19,145 nucleotides of DNA, taken from positions 1 to 19,145 of the forward strand of contig DISP01000067.1 of the NCBI GenBank assembly GCA_002421995.1, written 5' to 3'. The notes under the pieces were generated by a model that had not been told where the DNA came from, searched no databases, and saw nothing but the letters and a program-made list of their open reading frames with translations. Below are positions 1-7,537 of the stretch, piece by piece; positions within the stretch are counted from its first letter, which is position 1; every line of letters starts with the position of its first letter. The position numbers and the translations under genes were made by a program. This DNA is from Bacteroidales bacterium UBA6207 (GTDB lineage: Bacteria > Bacteroidota > Bacteroidia > Bacteroidales > F082).

Positions 1-2
1 CA

Positions 3-1121
3 AACTTTTTTCACAGGTTCTTTAACTTTCAGCCCGATCTCAACTACAAAAATCCTGAAGTGTTGTTTGCCATGACCCGCAATATGCTTTATTGGCAAAA
101 GATGGGTGTTGATGGTTTCAGGGCCGATGCCATTCCTTATTTGTGGAAGGAAGAGGGAACGGATTGCGAAAATCTGCCCCAAACGCATATGGTTGTCAAG
201 TTTTTCAGGGCAGTGCTTGACTATGTTAAGCCCGGTACTCTGTTACTGGCCGAAGCTTGCCAAAAACCTGCTACTGTTGTCGAATACATGGGCAATGGTG
301 ATGAATGTCATGCTGCCTATCATTTTCCGGTGATGCCAATGTTTTACAAAGCAATAGCACAGCAGAGTAATTTGCCCATTCGCGGAATTCTTCATCCCGA
401 GGTAACTCCTTCGCTGCCCGAAAGTGGTCAATGGTTCACATTCCTGCGTTGCCATGACGAGTTAAGCCTTGAGCTGGTGTATGTTTCTGAAGAGGACAGG
501 CAGTATATTCACCAGAATTATTGCCACGAACCCGAATGGAATTTCAGGTTGGGCGAAGGAATATCAGCCCGGCTTGCGAATCTCTTTCAATTTGATGACC
601 GCCGCATTGGACTTGCCTACTCCATGATGCTGAGCTTGCCCGGCACTCCCGTCATCTATTATGGTGATGAGTTCGGAAAAGAGAACGATATGGAGTTTTA
701 CAGGGAAATGGCAGCTTTTGTTGGAAAAGATGACACCCGGTTTCTGGTCAGAGGAAAGATCAGATGGGCTTTAAGGGAGCAACAACTTTCCGATCCGCAA
801 ACATTTCAAGCCAAAGTATTTAACCGCATCCAGAAAATGCTGCATGCACGCAACCAACGAAGTGTTTTCGGAAGAGGATCAATCAGATTTGTTGAGGCTA
901 CTGATTTACAGGATAATACACTAACAAGCATTTTAGCTTACGTTCGTGAGTATAAAGATCAAAAGATATTAGTGGTTCAAAACCTCTCCAACACCGAACA
1001 AACCATCAGGTTGCAAAATGATTTCAAGTCGTTGATGGATTTAGTGAATCATGAGCAAATTTCGCTCAACCCACTATTGATGGAGCCATACGGCTATCGC
1101 TGGTTAAACATTGAAAAATAA
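3..1121 (+). CDS. GH13 alpha-glucosidase/transglucosidase, trehalose-synthase-like (5' truncated by window)
   Basis: Retaining alpha-glucan or alpha-glucoside enzyme of family GH13; only the C-terminal 372 residues are in the window. The frame is open back to the left edge, where QPDLNYKNPEV matches the stretch before region II in trehalose synthases. Region II is GFRAD (nucleophile Asp, codon 126-128), region III LLAEA (acid/base Glu, 252-254), region IV RCHDE (Asp, 456-458). GDECHAAYHFPVMP and HDELSLELV are close to trehalose synthase (maltose glucosyltransferase, TreS) signatures. The end of the barrel (PVIYYGDEFG) is followed by a beta-rich C-terminal domain. The segment after DEFG lacks the NGVRTPMQW motif usual in TreS, so this is a divergent member and maltose/trehalose interconversion is not certain; a plain alpha-glucosidase is the alternative. 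The stop lies 19 bp before the next gene, which supports co-transcription. Confidence 0.88.
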   Translation, partial: NFFHRFFNFQPDLNYKNPEVLFAMTRNMLYWQKMGVDGFRADAIPYLWKEEGTDCENLPQTHMVVKFFRAVLDYVKPGTLLLAEACQKPATVVEYMGNGDECHAAYHFPVMPMFYKAIAQQSNLPIRGILHPEVTPSLPESGQWFTFLRCHDELSLELVYVSEEDRQYIHQNYCHEPEWNFRLGEGISARLANLFQFDDRRIGLAYSMMLSLPGTPVIYYGDEFGKENDMEFYREMAAFVGKDDTRFLVRGKIRWALREQQLSDPQTFQAKVFNRIQKMLHARNQRSVFGRGSIRFVEATDLQDNTLTSILAYVREYKDQKILVVQNLSNTEQTIRLQNDFKSLMDLVNHEQISLNPLLMEPYGYRWLNIEK

Positions 1122-1140
1122 AAATCGTAAAACTGAAGCT

Positions 1141-4100
1141 ATGCAAAATAGAAAGTTTGATGCCGTTATCTTTGATTTGGACGGTGTAATCACAAAAACG
1201 GCACTCGTACACAGTGCTGCCTGGAAAAAGATGTTCGACGATTTTCTGATGGATTATGCCGGAAGACATCATGTTGAATTTAAAGAGTTTACGCATAAAG
1301 ATGACTATTTGCCTTTTGTTGATGGCAAGCCAAGGTATAAAGGAGTAGCTGATTTTCTTAGCTCACGCGGAATAGACTTGCCTTTTGGCGATCCGTCTGA
1401 TGCCCCTTCCATGGAATCGGTTTGCGGACTGGGAAACCTCAAAAACGATGCCTTCAACGAGGTGTTGCGCCGTGATGGTGTAGAGGTTTATCCTTCAACA
1501 GTGGCGCTGATGAAGGAATTGCGTGAAAAAGGCTACAGGGTAGGAGTGGCATCATCGAGCAAAAACTGCGAGGCAGTACTTGCGGCTGCAGGCCAGTTGT
1601 CGCTTGTCGAAACCAGGGTTGACGGTGTTGTTTCAGCCGAAATGGGACTAAAAGGCAAACCCGAAGCTGATATTTTTACTACGGCAGCCACCAATCTGGG
1701 CTGTGATCCTTGCCGCTCTGTTGTGGTTGAGGATGCCGTTTCGGGTGTTCAGGCAGGACGTAACGGGAGTTTTGGACTGGTTTTAGGCATCGCCCGTGAG
1801 GAAAACAAAGCCGAACTTCTGCTCAACGGCGCTGACATCGTGGTTAAAGATATCGAAGAAACCAGCATCAGTGCTATTGACGAATGGTTCGAGAACGGAC
1901 TCGTAAATGATTCATGGTCAATATCATATATGGATTACGATCCGAAAAAAGAACGCTCACGCGAAGCCTTGCTGGCAGTTGGAAACGGCTATTTTGGCAC
2001 ACGCGGAGCAATGGAGGAATCAAATGCCAACCCGGTGAACTATCCCGGTACATATTTGGCAGGTTTGTACAACAGATTGATTACGAAAGTAGCAGACAGG
2101 GATGTCGAGAATGAAGATTTTGTAAATATTCCGAACTGGTTAGCGATAACTTTCAAGATTGATGATGGTGAGTGGATGGATGTCAATAGCATGAAAATTG
2201 TCTCCATTGAACGCAACATCCGTTTTGATAAAGGGTTGCTGGTGCGAAAGCTTGTTGTTGAAGACAAACAGGGAAGACAAACTTCAATTCGGTCGGAGCG
2301 ATTTGCCAGTATGGACAATCCTTTATTGGCTGCCATGCGATACAGCATTCAACCACTGAATTATAGCGGAACAATCACACTACGCTCAGGAATTGATGGC
2401 GCATTGATTAATGATGGCGTTGAAAGGTATAAGTCGTTGAATCAGCAACACATGAAATCGCTCAAGACCGGCGCCGAGCAAGGAGTGATTTTTGTTTTAA
2501 ACCAAACAACGCAATCAAAATACCATATTGCAGAGGCAGCTTTGCATCATATATTTTTGGATGGAAAACCAATGGCTGGAGAAGCAAAATATGCGGCAAA
2601 AGACGGCCGCGCATGGATCGAGCAATCTGCTCAACTTAATGCTAACCAGTGTTTTGCAACTGAAAAGATAGTAGCGATATGTTCTGACAAAGAAGATTTT
2701 GTGGAAGATGCGCTGGCTTCCTCGCTTTCGGCAATCAACAGTAAGATGACTTTTGATGAGCTTCTTGCAGAAAGTGTGGCAAAATGGAAGGAGCTTTGGA
2801 ACAAGTTTGATATTCGGATTTCGGGCGATAGAATGTCGCAGAAACTCTTGCGATTACACATTTATCACTTGCTGACTTCGGTTTCACCGGTAAACGAAAA
2901 GTTAGATGCAAGCATCACGGCACGTGGATTGCATGGTGAAGCATACCGCGGGCATATTTTTTGGGATGAGCTATTTATTTTACCACTTTACGACCTTCAC
3001 CTGCCACAGGTGGCAAAATCAATGCTGATGTATCGTTACCGCCGTCTGCAAAAGGCTAAGGAATATGCAGCAGCGCATGGCTTTGCAGGTGCTATGTTTC
3101 CGTGGCAAAGCGGTAGTGATGGCAGGGAAGAAACACAGGTGCTGCATCTCAACCCCTTGACTGGCGAATGGGGCGATGACCATAGTTCGCTGCAACGGCA
3201 CGTTTCTTTAGCCATTGCCTACAATATCTGGGATTATTACTGGATCACTGCCGACAAAGAGTTTATGGCAAAGTTTGGTGCGGAGATGTTCTTCGAGATA
3301 TGCAGGTTCTGGGCAAGTAAAGCCAAACTTAACAACGAAAGCAATCGTTATGAAATAAGTGGCGTGATGGGTCCGGATGAGTTCCACGAACACATGCCTC
3401 ATTCCGAGGAAGGCGGCCTCAAAGATAACACTTACACCAATCTGATGGTCGCCTGGATGTTCGGAAAGGCGCTTGAAATCAATAAATTAGTGGGTGTTAC
3501 TCAGTCAGCTAAGCTTGGTTTCGATTCAACGGAATTCGAAAAATGGGAAGATATCGCATCCAGACTTTCGGTTGTCATCAATGAAGAAGGCATTCTCGCA
3601 CAGTATGATGGTTATTTTGAGCTGGCTGAACTTGATTGGGATTATTACAGAACAAAGTATGGCAATGTGTATCGGATGGACCGCATTCTGAAAGCCGAAG
3701 GAAAATCACCTGATGCGTATAAAGTTGCTAAACAAGCAGATACGTTGATGACCTTCTATAACCTTGATAAGCATGAAGTTGATTCGCTGTTATCCAATCT
3801 TGGTTATACATTGCCTCAGGATTATCTGCAGCGTAACCTCCGTTATTATCTCGGACGCACCTCGCATGGCTCAACCCTGAGCAGGGTAGTTCATGCACGA
3901 CTTGCAGCAATGGTTGGCGACAAAGCACTTAGCAACGAGCTCTATCAGGATGCACTCGGAAGTGATTATATTGATATCCAAGGAGGTACAACAGGCGAAG
4001 GAATTCATGCCGGTGTGATGGCTGGCACTGTTTTGATTGTGCTTAACACTTTTGCCGGAGTCAATTTCCGTGGCGATTTGCTCACAATAAACCCTGACTT

Positions 4101-4275
4101 GCCTGAAAACTGGAAAAATCTTGCCTTCAAGCTAACGTTTAAAGGTGTTGACTACGCTTTCGAAATAAATTCAGTCGGGTGTAAAGTGCTTGCAAACAAG
4201 GATTGTAGCCTGATGGTTGGCAACAAAATGGTTAATCTTGTTGCAAACAACGAACACAGCCTCAAGTTTGCTTAA
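1141..4275 (+). CDS. Fused beta-phosphoglucomutase-like HAD / GH65 glycoside phosphorylase (or hydrolase)
   Basis: Two-domain cytoplasmic enzyme of 1044 residues. Residues 1-240 are a HAD domain of the beta-phosphoglucomutase type: DLDGV places the nucleophile at D12 and acid/base at D14, SSSKN is the second motif, and VVEDAVSGVQAG the metal-binding motif. Residues 255-1044 are GH65: the N-terminal domain (GNGYFGTRG), the (alpha/alpha)6 barrel with GPDEFHE carrying the probable general acid E747, and SHGSTLS near 908-914, where GH65 phosphorylases bind phosphate. DIQGGTTGEGIHAGVMAGT is also typical. GH65 phosphorylases release beta-glucose-1-phosphate, which beta-PGM turns into glucose-6-phosphate, so the fusion would join consecutive steps. 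The disaccharide (trehalose, maltose, kojibiose or other) cannot be read from sequence; kojibiose hydrolysis is also known in GH65. ATG 1141 is preferred over TTG 1111 because the latter overlaps the upstream gene and adds ten residues before the HAD strand. Confidence 0.9.
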   Translation: MQNRKFDAVIFDLDGVITKTALVHSAAWKKMFDDFLMDYAGRHHVEFKEFTHKDDYLPFVDGKPRYKGVADFLSSRGIDLPFGDPSDAPSMESVCGLGNLKNDAFNEVLRRDGVEVYPSTVALMKELREKGYRVGVASSSKNCEAVLAAAGQLSLVETRVDGVVSAEMGLKGKPEADIFTTAATNLGCDPCRSVVVEDAVSGVQAGRNGSFGLVLGIAREENKAELLLNGADIVVKDIEETSISAIDEWFENGLVNDSWSISYMDYDPKKERSREALLAVGNGYFGTRGAMEESNANPVNYPGTYLAGLYNRLITKVADRDVENEDFVNIPNWLAITFKIDDGEWMDVNSMKIVSIERNIRFDKGLLVRKLVVEDKQGRQTSIRSERFASMDNPLLAAMRYSIQPLNYSGTITLRSGIDGALINDGVERYKSLNQQHMKSLKTGAEQGVIFVLNQTTQSKYHIAEAALHHIFLDGKPMAGEAKYAAKDGRAWIEQSAQLNANQCFATEKIVAICSDKEDFVEDALASSLSAINSKMTFDELLAESVAKWKELWNKFDIRISGDRMSQKLLRLHIYHLLTSVSPVNEKLDASITARGLHGEAYRGHIFWDELFILPLYDLHLPQVAKSMLMYRYRRLQKAKEYAAAHGFAGAMFPWQSGSDGREETQVLHLNPLTGEWGDDHSSLQRHVSLAIAYNIWDYYWITADKEFMAKFGAEMFFEICRFWASKAKLNNESNRYEISGVMGPDEFHEHMPHSEEGGLKDNTYTNLMVAWMFGKALEINKLVGVTQSAKLGFDSTEFEKWEDIASRLSVVINEEGILAQYDGYFELAELDWDYYRTKYGNVYRMDRILKAEGKSPDAYKVAKQADTLMTFYNLDKHEVDSLLSNLGYTLPQDYLQRNLRYYLGRTSHGSTLSRVVHARLAAMVGDKALSNELYQDALGSDYIDIQGGTTGEGIHAGVMAGTVLIVLNTFAGVNFRGDLLTINPDLPENWKNLAFKLTFKGVDYAFEINSVGCKVLANKDCSLMVGNKMVNLVANNEHSLKFA

Positions 4276-4280
4276 CTTTG
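4273..4280 (+). promoter_or_regulatory. Possible internal -7 element (TAACTTTG)
   Basis: TAACTTTG matches the Bacteroidota -7 consensus TAnnTTTG exactly and overlaps the TAA stop of the GH65 gene, 41 bp before the first kinase gene. There is no TTG at the expected distance upstream, so it may be chance. If real, it would let the two kinases be expressed apart from the glycosidases. Confidence 0.3.
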
Positions 4281-4321
4281 AGTCCATATAATTGTATAAA
4301 TGATTGAACAAATAGATTACA

Positions 4322-4960
4322 ATGCTAAACGATAAAATTACTGTAACGAAAAAGCACCTTCAGGCTGCTGATTTAGTGACCGAAGAGTTGCAAAAAGTGA
4401 TTCAGCCAAAGTTCATCATCACGATTGGTGGTGAAGTTGGGTCTGGAAAATCAACACTTGCCTACGCGATAGCGCAAAAAATCAAAAAGCAAGGTTTAAG
4501 TAGTAAAATAATTGACCTTGATGATTTTTATAAAATTCCGCCCAAAGAAAGAAAAGCATGGCGCCGCCTAAATGGCATTGAAAGTGTTGGCCCTGAGGAA
4601 TATGACTGGAACCAAATCAATCATTTGATTGATGATTTTTACCATGATCGCGAATCCACAATGCCTTGTGTGGACTTGATTACTGATGAGGTTGATACGC
4701 TTACAACACATTTTGAGGGCATTGATGTGCTTCTGATCAACGGCTTGTATGCAACGAAACTTAAACAGTCGAATTTCAGGATTTTTATTGAGCTTACCTA
4801 TGATGAAACCAAGGATGCACAAGCCTATAGCGGTAAAGAGGAAATGACAGAATTCAGGCGACAAATCCTCGAAAGAGAGCATTTGATGGTACAGGCACTT
4901 AAGCAAAATATAAATTTATTTTTCGACTTCGATGCCACATTGGATAAATATCATTTATAG
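4322..4960 (+). CDS. P-loop kinase, uridine kinase/phosphoribulokinase-like, copy 1
   Basis: A 212-residue soluble nucleotide-dependent kinase. Walker A is GEVGSGKS (37-44, K43) after a hydrophobic strand. DLDDFY (65-70) corresponds to the D-S-F-Y motif of uridine kinases, with D67 the likely catalytic Asp. LLINGLYA corresponds to the Walker B region, and FRRQILEREH resembles the arginine-bearing LID segment. The length suits uridine kinases (about 200-215). The substrate is not clear: WRRLNGIES-VGPEEYDW and PCVDLITDEVDTLTT are shared with the next gene, but I do not recognise them from bona fide uridine kinases. It lies 46 bp after the GH65 gene and 30 bp before its paralogue, so a role in sugar phosphorylation is plausible but inferred. 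It has Asn in LLINGLYA where the paralogue has Asp. The annotation 'uridine kinase' should be treated as a fold-level name. Confidence 0.85.
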   Translation: MLNDKITVTKKHLQAADLVTEELQKVIQPKFIITIGGEVGSGKSTLAYAIAQKIKKQGLSSKIIDLDDFYKIPPKERKAWRRLNGIESVGPEEYDWNQINHLIDDFYHDRESTMPCVDLITDEVDTLTTHFEGIDVLLINGLYATKLKQSNFRIFIELTYDETKDAQAYSGKEEMTEFRRQILEREHLMVQALKQNINLFFDFDATLDKYHL

Positions 4961-4990
4961 TAAACAATAGAAAATCAATAAATTATAATT

Positions 4991-5626
4991 ATGCTTGGAG
5001 ACGTATTACTGATTGCTGAAAAGCATCAAAAGGCAGGAGAGGTCATCCTTGAGATGGTTTTACAAAACCAAAAACCAAAGATGATGGTCGCCATCTCTGG
5101 TGAGTCCGGCTCAGGAAAATCAGAACTGGCGCATGTGATTGCCAAGGGTTTACGCAAACATGGAATCATGGCAAAACCCTTGCACATTGACAATTACTAC
5201 CGCATTCATCCGCTTGAACGAACAGAGTGGCGTAAAAATAACGGAATCCAGAATGTGGTTGGCCCCGGGGAATATGATTGGGACACTATCCTGAGAAACA
5301 TCAATGAGTTCAAAGAAGGAAAGATGTCAACAGGTCCATGCGTTGACCTGGTTACTGAACAAATTGACCAGCTTACAACGGACTACAGCCAAATTGATAT
5401 GCTCATCATTGATGGGTTGTATGCAATAAAAGTACCGGAGGTAGATCTGCGTGTTTTTATTGAACTCACCTACCATGAGACAAAAAAAGCCCAGGTGGTA
5501 CGTGGCAAAGAGCCTCAAAATGAGTATCGTATGCAGGTGCTTGAAAAAGAACACCAGGAAGTTCAATTGCTCAAGCCCACTGCTGACGTATTCATCGGCA
5601 TGGATTATGAAGTGAGAAAAGCCTGA
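4991..5626 (+). CDS. P-loop kinase, uridine kinase/phosphoribulokinase-like, copy 2
   Basis: A 211-residue paralogue of the preceding gene, alignable end to end with essentially a one-residue insertion before VGPGEYDW and a slightly shorter C-terminus. Walker A is GESGSGKS (37-44, K43); HIDNYY (65-70) holds the equivalent D67; LIIDGLYA is the Walker B region, with Asp where copy 1 has Asn; YRMQVLEKEH is the LID-like segment. The shared block WRKNNGIQN, GPGEYDW and GPCVDLVTEQID probably builds the acceptor site. The pair looks like an old tandem duplication, and the two may differ in substrate or form a heteromer. It is the last gene of the cluster, with a strong terminator 61 bp downstream. 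Kinase fold is certain; substrate unknown. Confidence 0.87.
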   Translation: MLGDVLLIAEKHQKAGEVILEMVLQNQKPKMMVAISGESGSGKSELAHVIAKGLRKHGIMAKPLHIDNYYRIHPLERTEWRKNNGIQNVVGPGEYDWDTILRNINEFKEGKMSTGPCVDLVTEQIDQLTTDYSQIDMLIIDGLYAIKVPEVDLRVFIELTYHETKKAQVVRGKEPQNEYRMQVLEKEHQEVQLLKPTADVFIGMDYEVRKA

Positions 5627-5687
5627 TTATTGCTTAAAAACCTTGCTTTTTGTTCAAGCGTAGTTTTTTAATTACCAAAGAGGATCT

Positions 5688-5719
5688 AAAAAGGTTGAAC
5701 GTGGGTTCAACCTTTTTTT
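5688..5719 (+). terminator. Intrinsic terminator of the GH13-GH65-kinase operon
   Basis: A perfect 13-bp stem (AAAAAGGTTGAAC, 5688-5700, with GTTCAACCTTTTT, 5705-5717), a 4-nt loop GTGG, and a run of seven T (5713-5719). It separates the two sugar-enzyme units. Confidence 0.93.
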
Positions 5720-5773
5720 GTGTTCATAATAACAGTTTAGGGAGAAACTTATATATAAGTGAGAAAACTGGAT

Positions 5774-5781
5774 TAACTTTG
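5774..5781 (+). promoter_or_regulatory. Probable promoter -7 element of the amylase-glgB unit
   Basis: TAACTTTG fits the Bacteroidota -7 consensus TAnnTTTG and lies between the upstream terminator and the ATG at 5801. No clear -33 TTG is present about 20 bp upstream, so the promoter may be weak or need an activator. The leader would be only about 15 nt. Confidence 0.5.
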
Positions 5782-5800
5782 TGAGGCAAAATCACCGCAG

Positions 5801-7522
5801 ATGATCAATATTTATCAGCTTTTTCCCCGATTGTTTGGCAACAAAAACCAGTCAGCTATCAAGGATGGAACCATCGGTGAAAATGGTTGTGGAAAGTTTT
5901 CTGATTTGACAACCAATGTGTTGGAGAATTTGAGAGCCTTTGGATTTACGCATATCTGGCTCACCGGAGTGCTGCGTCATGCAACATTAACTGATTACAG
6001 TGCTTACGGCATACCCGTGAGTCACCCCTCCGTTGTGAAAGGACGAGCAGGATCGCCATACGCTGTAAGCGATTATTACGACGTTGATCCTGATTTGGCA
6101 GACGATCCTGCAAAAAGGATGAGTGAGTTTGAAGCTGCTGTAGAAAGAATTCACCATGCCGGCATGAAAGTTATCATTGATTTCGTTCCAAACCACCTTG
6201 CCCGGCAGTATAAATCTGTTTGCGCGCCAGAGGGAGTAAGAGATTTTGGTGCTGACGATCTGACGCATCTTGCATTTCACCCGAACAACAACTTTTATTA
6301 TCTGCCTGAACAATCATTTGTTCCGCCGCAGCGCGAATCAGCGCTTTATGCTTCTTCCGAAACATATCTGGAGCAACCTGCCAAAGCTACAGGCAATGAC
6401 TGCTTTAGTGCTATGCCTGGTCATAATGATTGGTATGAGACTGTAAAACTAAATTATGGTGTTGACATAATGAGAGATCATGCAGGTTATTTCGATCCAA
6501 TTCCTGATACCTGGGTCAAAATGGAAGCTATTCTTTCGTTTTGGGCGGCAAAAGGTATTGATGGTTTCAGGGTTGATATGGCCGAAATGGTTCCGATTCC
6601 TTTCTGGAACTGGGTGATTGACTCTCTCAAATCGAAATTCACTGATTTATTGCTCGTTGCAGAGATTTATCAACCCGGATTGAACGATATGTTTATCAAG
6701 GCAGGTTTTGACTTTTTGTATGACAAGGTTGGTTTGTACAACAAACTTCATGATATTTTAATTCACAATGCTTCGGCTGAATCAATCACAAATGTCTGGA
6801 AATCAGCCGAACCATACAACCATGCCATGCTGCGGTTCATGGAAAATCATGATGAGCCAAGGCTTGCTTCGCCCAGGTTTTATGGCGATGCCTTTGCCGC
6901 AATGCCTGCCGTTGCACTTTCGGCATGGATGCACCCGACAGCGTTTATGGTTTACAATGGTCAGGAGTGTGGCGAAACAGCTTTGGGAAGCCCGGGTTTC
7001 AGTGGCGATGATGGTCGGACAACCATCTTTGATTATTACAACATGCCGGAGCATCAGAAATGGATGAACAATGGAAGTTTTGATGGAAAGCTGCTTTCGT
7101 TCGACCAGCAAAGGCTGAGGGAGATGTACCGGAAAATCTTACATTTCCGCCTTCATCAACCTGCACTGAGCAAAGGTGTCTTTTATGATCTGATGTGGGC
7201 CAACCCCTGGTACACCGAGTTTGACCCCTGGTATGTTTACGCTTTTGCAAGATTTTCTGAAGAACAGAACCTGTTGATTATCATTAACTTTCACCGGTTT
7301 GAACACCGCGAAGTACGGTTAAATATGCACTGGGATCTGATGGAGCAATTGAAGATGGAGCAGGAATCAGGCCAGTTGTGGTTTGCAAAAGAGATTTTTG
7401 AAGAAAGGGAGGAAATTGTTTTTACTCCCGCCGAAATGCCCGACAAGGGCCTGCGTATCAAACTCAGACCATCGCAGTTTGCAGTTTATGAATTGAAAAA
7501 AATACCCCAAACAACTAAGTAA
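5801..7522 (+). CDS. Cytoplasmic GH13 alpha-amylase-family enzyme
   Basis: A 573-residue retaining glycoside hydrolase or transferase of the alpha-amylase clan. The four GH13 regions are visible: I DFVPNH, II GFRVD (nucleophile D259), III LLVAEI (acid/base E288), IV MENHDE (transition-state Asp D351). MINIYQLFPRLFG at the N-terminus begins the barrel at once, with no signal peptide or CBM, so it acts inside the cell. The end of the barrel (TAFMVYNGQE) is followed by an all-beta C-terminal domain. It sits 15 bp upstream of a branching enzyme gene, so the substrate is probably stored glycogen or imported maltodextrin. Hydrolysis versus glucanotransfer cannot be decided from sequence. The ATG at 5801 is the only start consistent with the domain. 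Confidence 0.9.
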   Translation: MINIYQLFPRLFGNKNQSAIKDGTIGENGCGKFSDLTTNVLENLRAFGFTHIWLTGVLRHATLTDYSAYGIPVSHPSVVKGRAGSPYAVSDYYDVDPDLADDPAKRMSEFEAAVERIHHAGMKVIIDFVPNHLARQYKSVCAPEGVRDFGADDLTHLAFHPNNNFYYLPEQSFVPPQRESALYASSETYLEQPAKATGNDCFSAMPGHNDWYETVKLNYGVDIMRDHAGYFDPIPDTWVKMEAILSFWAAKGIDGFRVDMAEMVPIPFWNWVIDSLKSKFTDLLLVAEIYQPGLNDMFIKAGFDFLYDKVGLYNKLHDILIHNASAESITNVWKSAEPYNHAMLRFMENHDEPRLASPRFYGDAFAAMPAVALSAWMHPTAFMVYNGQECGETALGSPGFSGDDGRTTIFDYYNMPEHQKWMNNGSFDGKLLSFDQQRLREMYRKILHFRLHQPALSKGVFYDLMWANPWYTEFDPWYVYAFARFSEEQNLLIIINFHRFEHREVRLNMHWDLMEQLKMEQESGQLWFAKEIFEEREEIVFTPAEMPDKGLRIKLRPSQFAVYELKKIPQTTK

Positions 7523-7537
7523 AATAGCGTCATTGCC

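Noticed and set aside
1111..1140. TTG start for the HAD-GH65 gene
   Set aside because: It overlaps the end of the upstream gene and adds ten charged residues; ATG 1141 starts right before the HAD strand.
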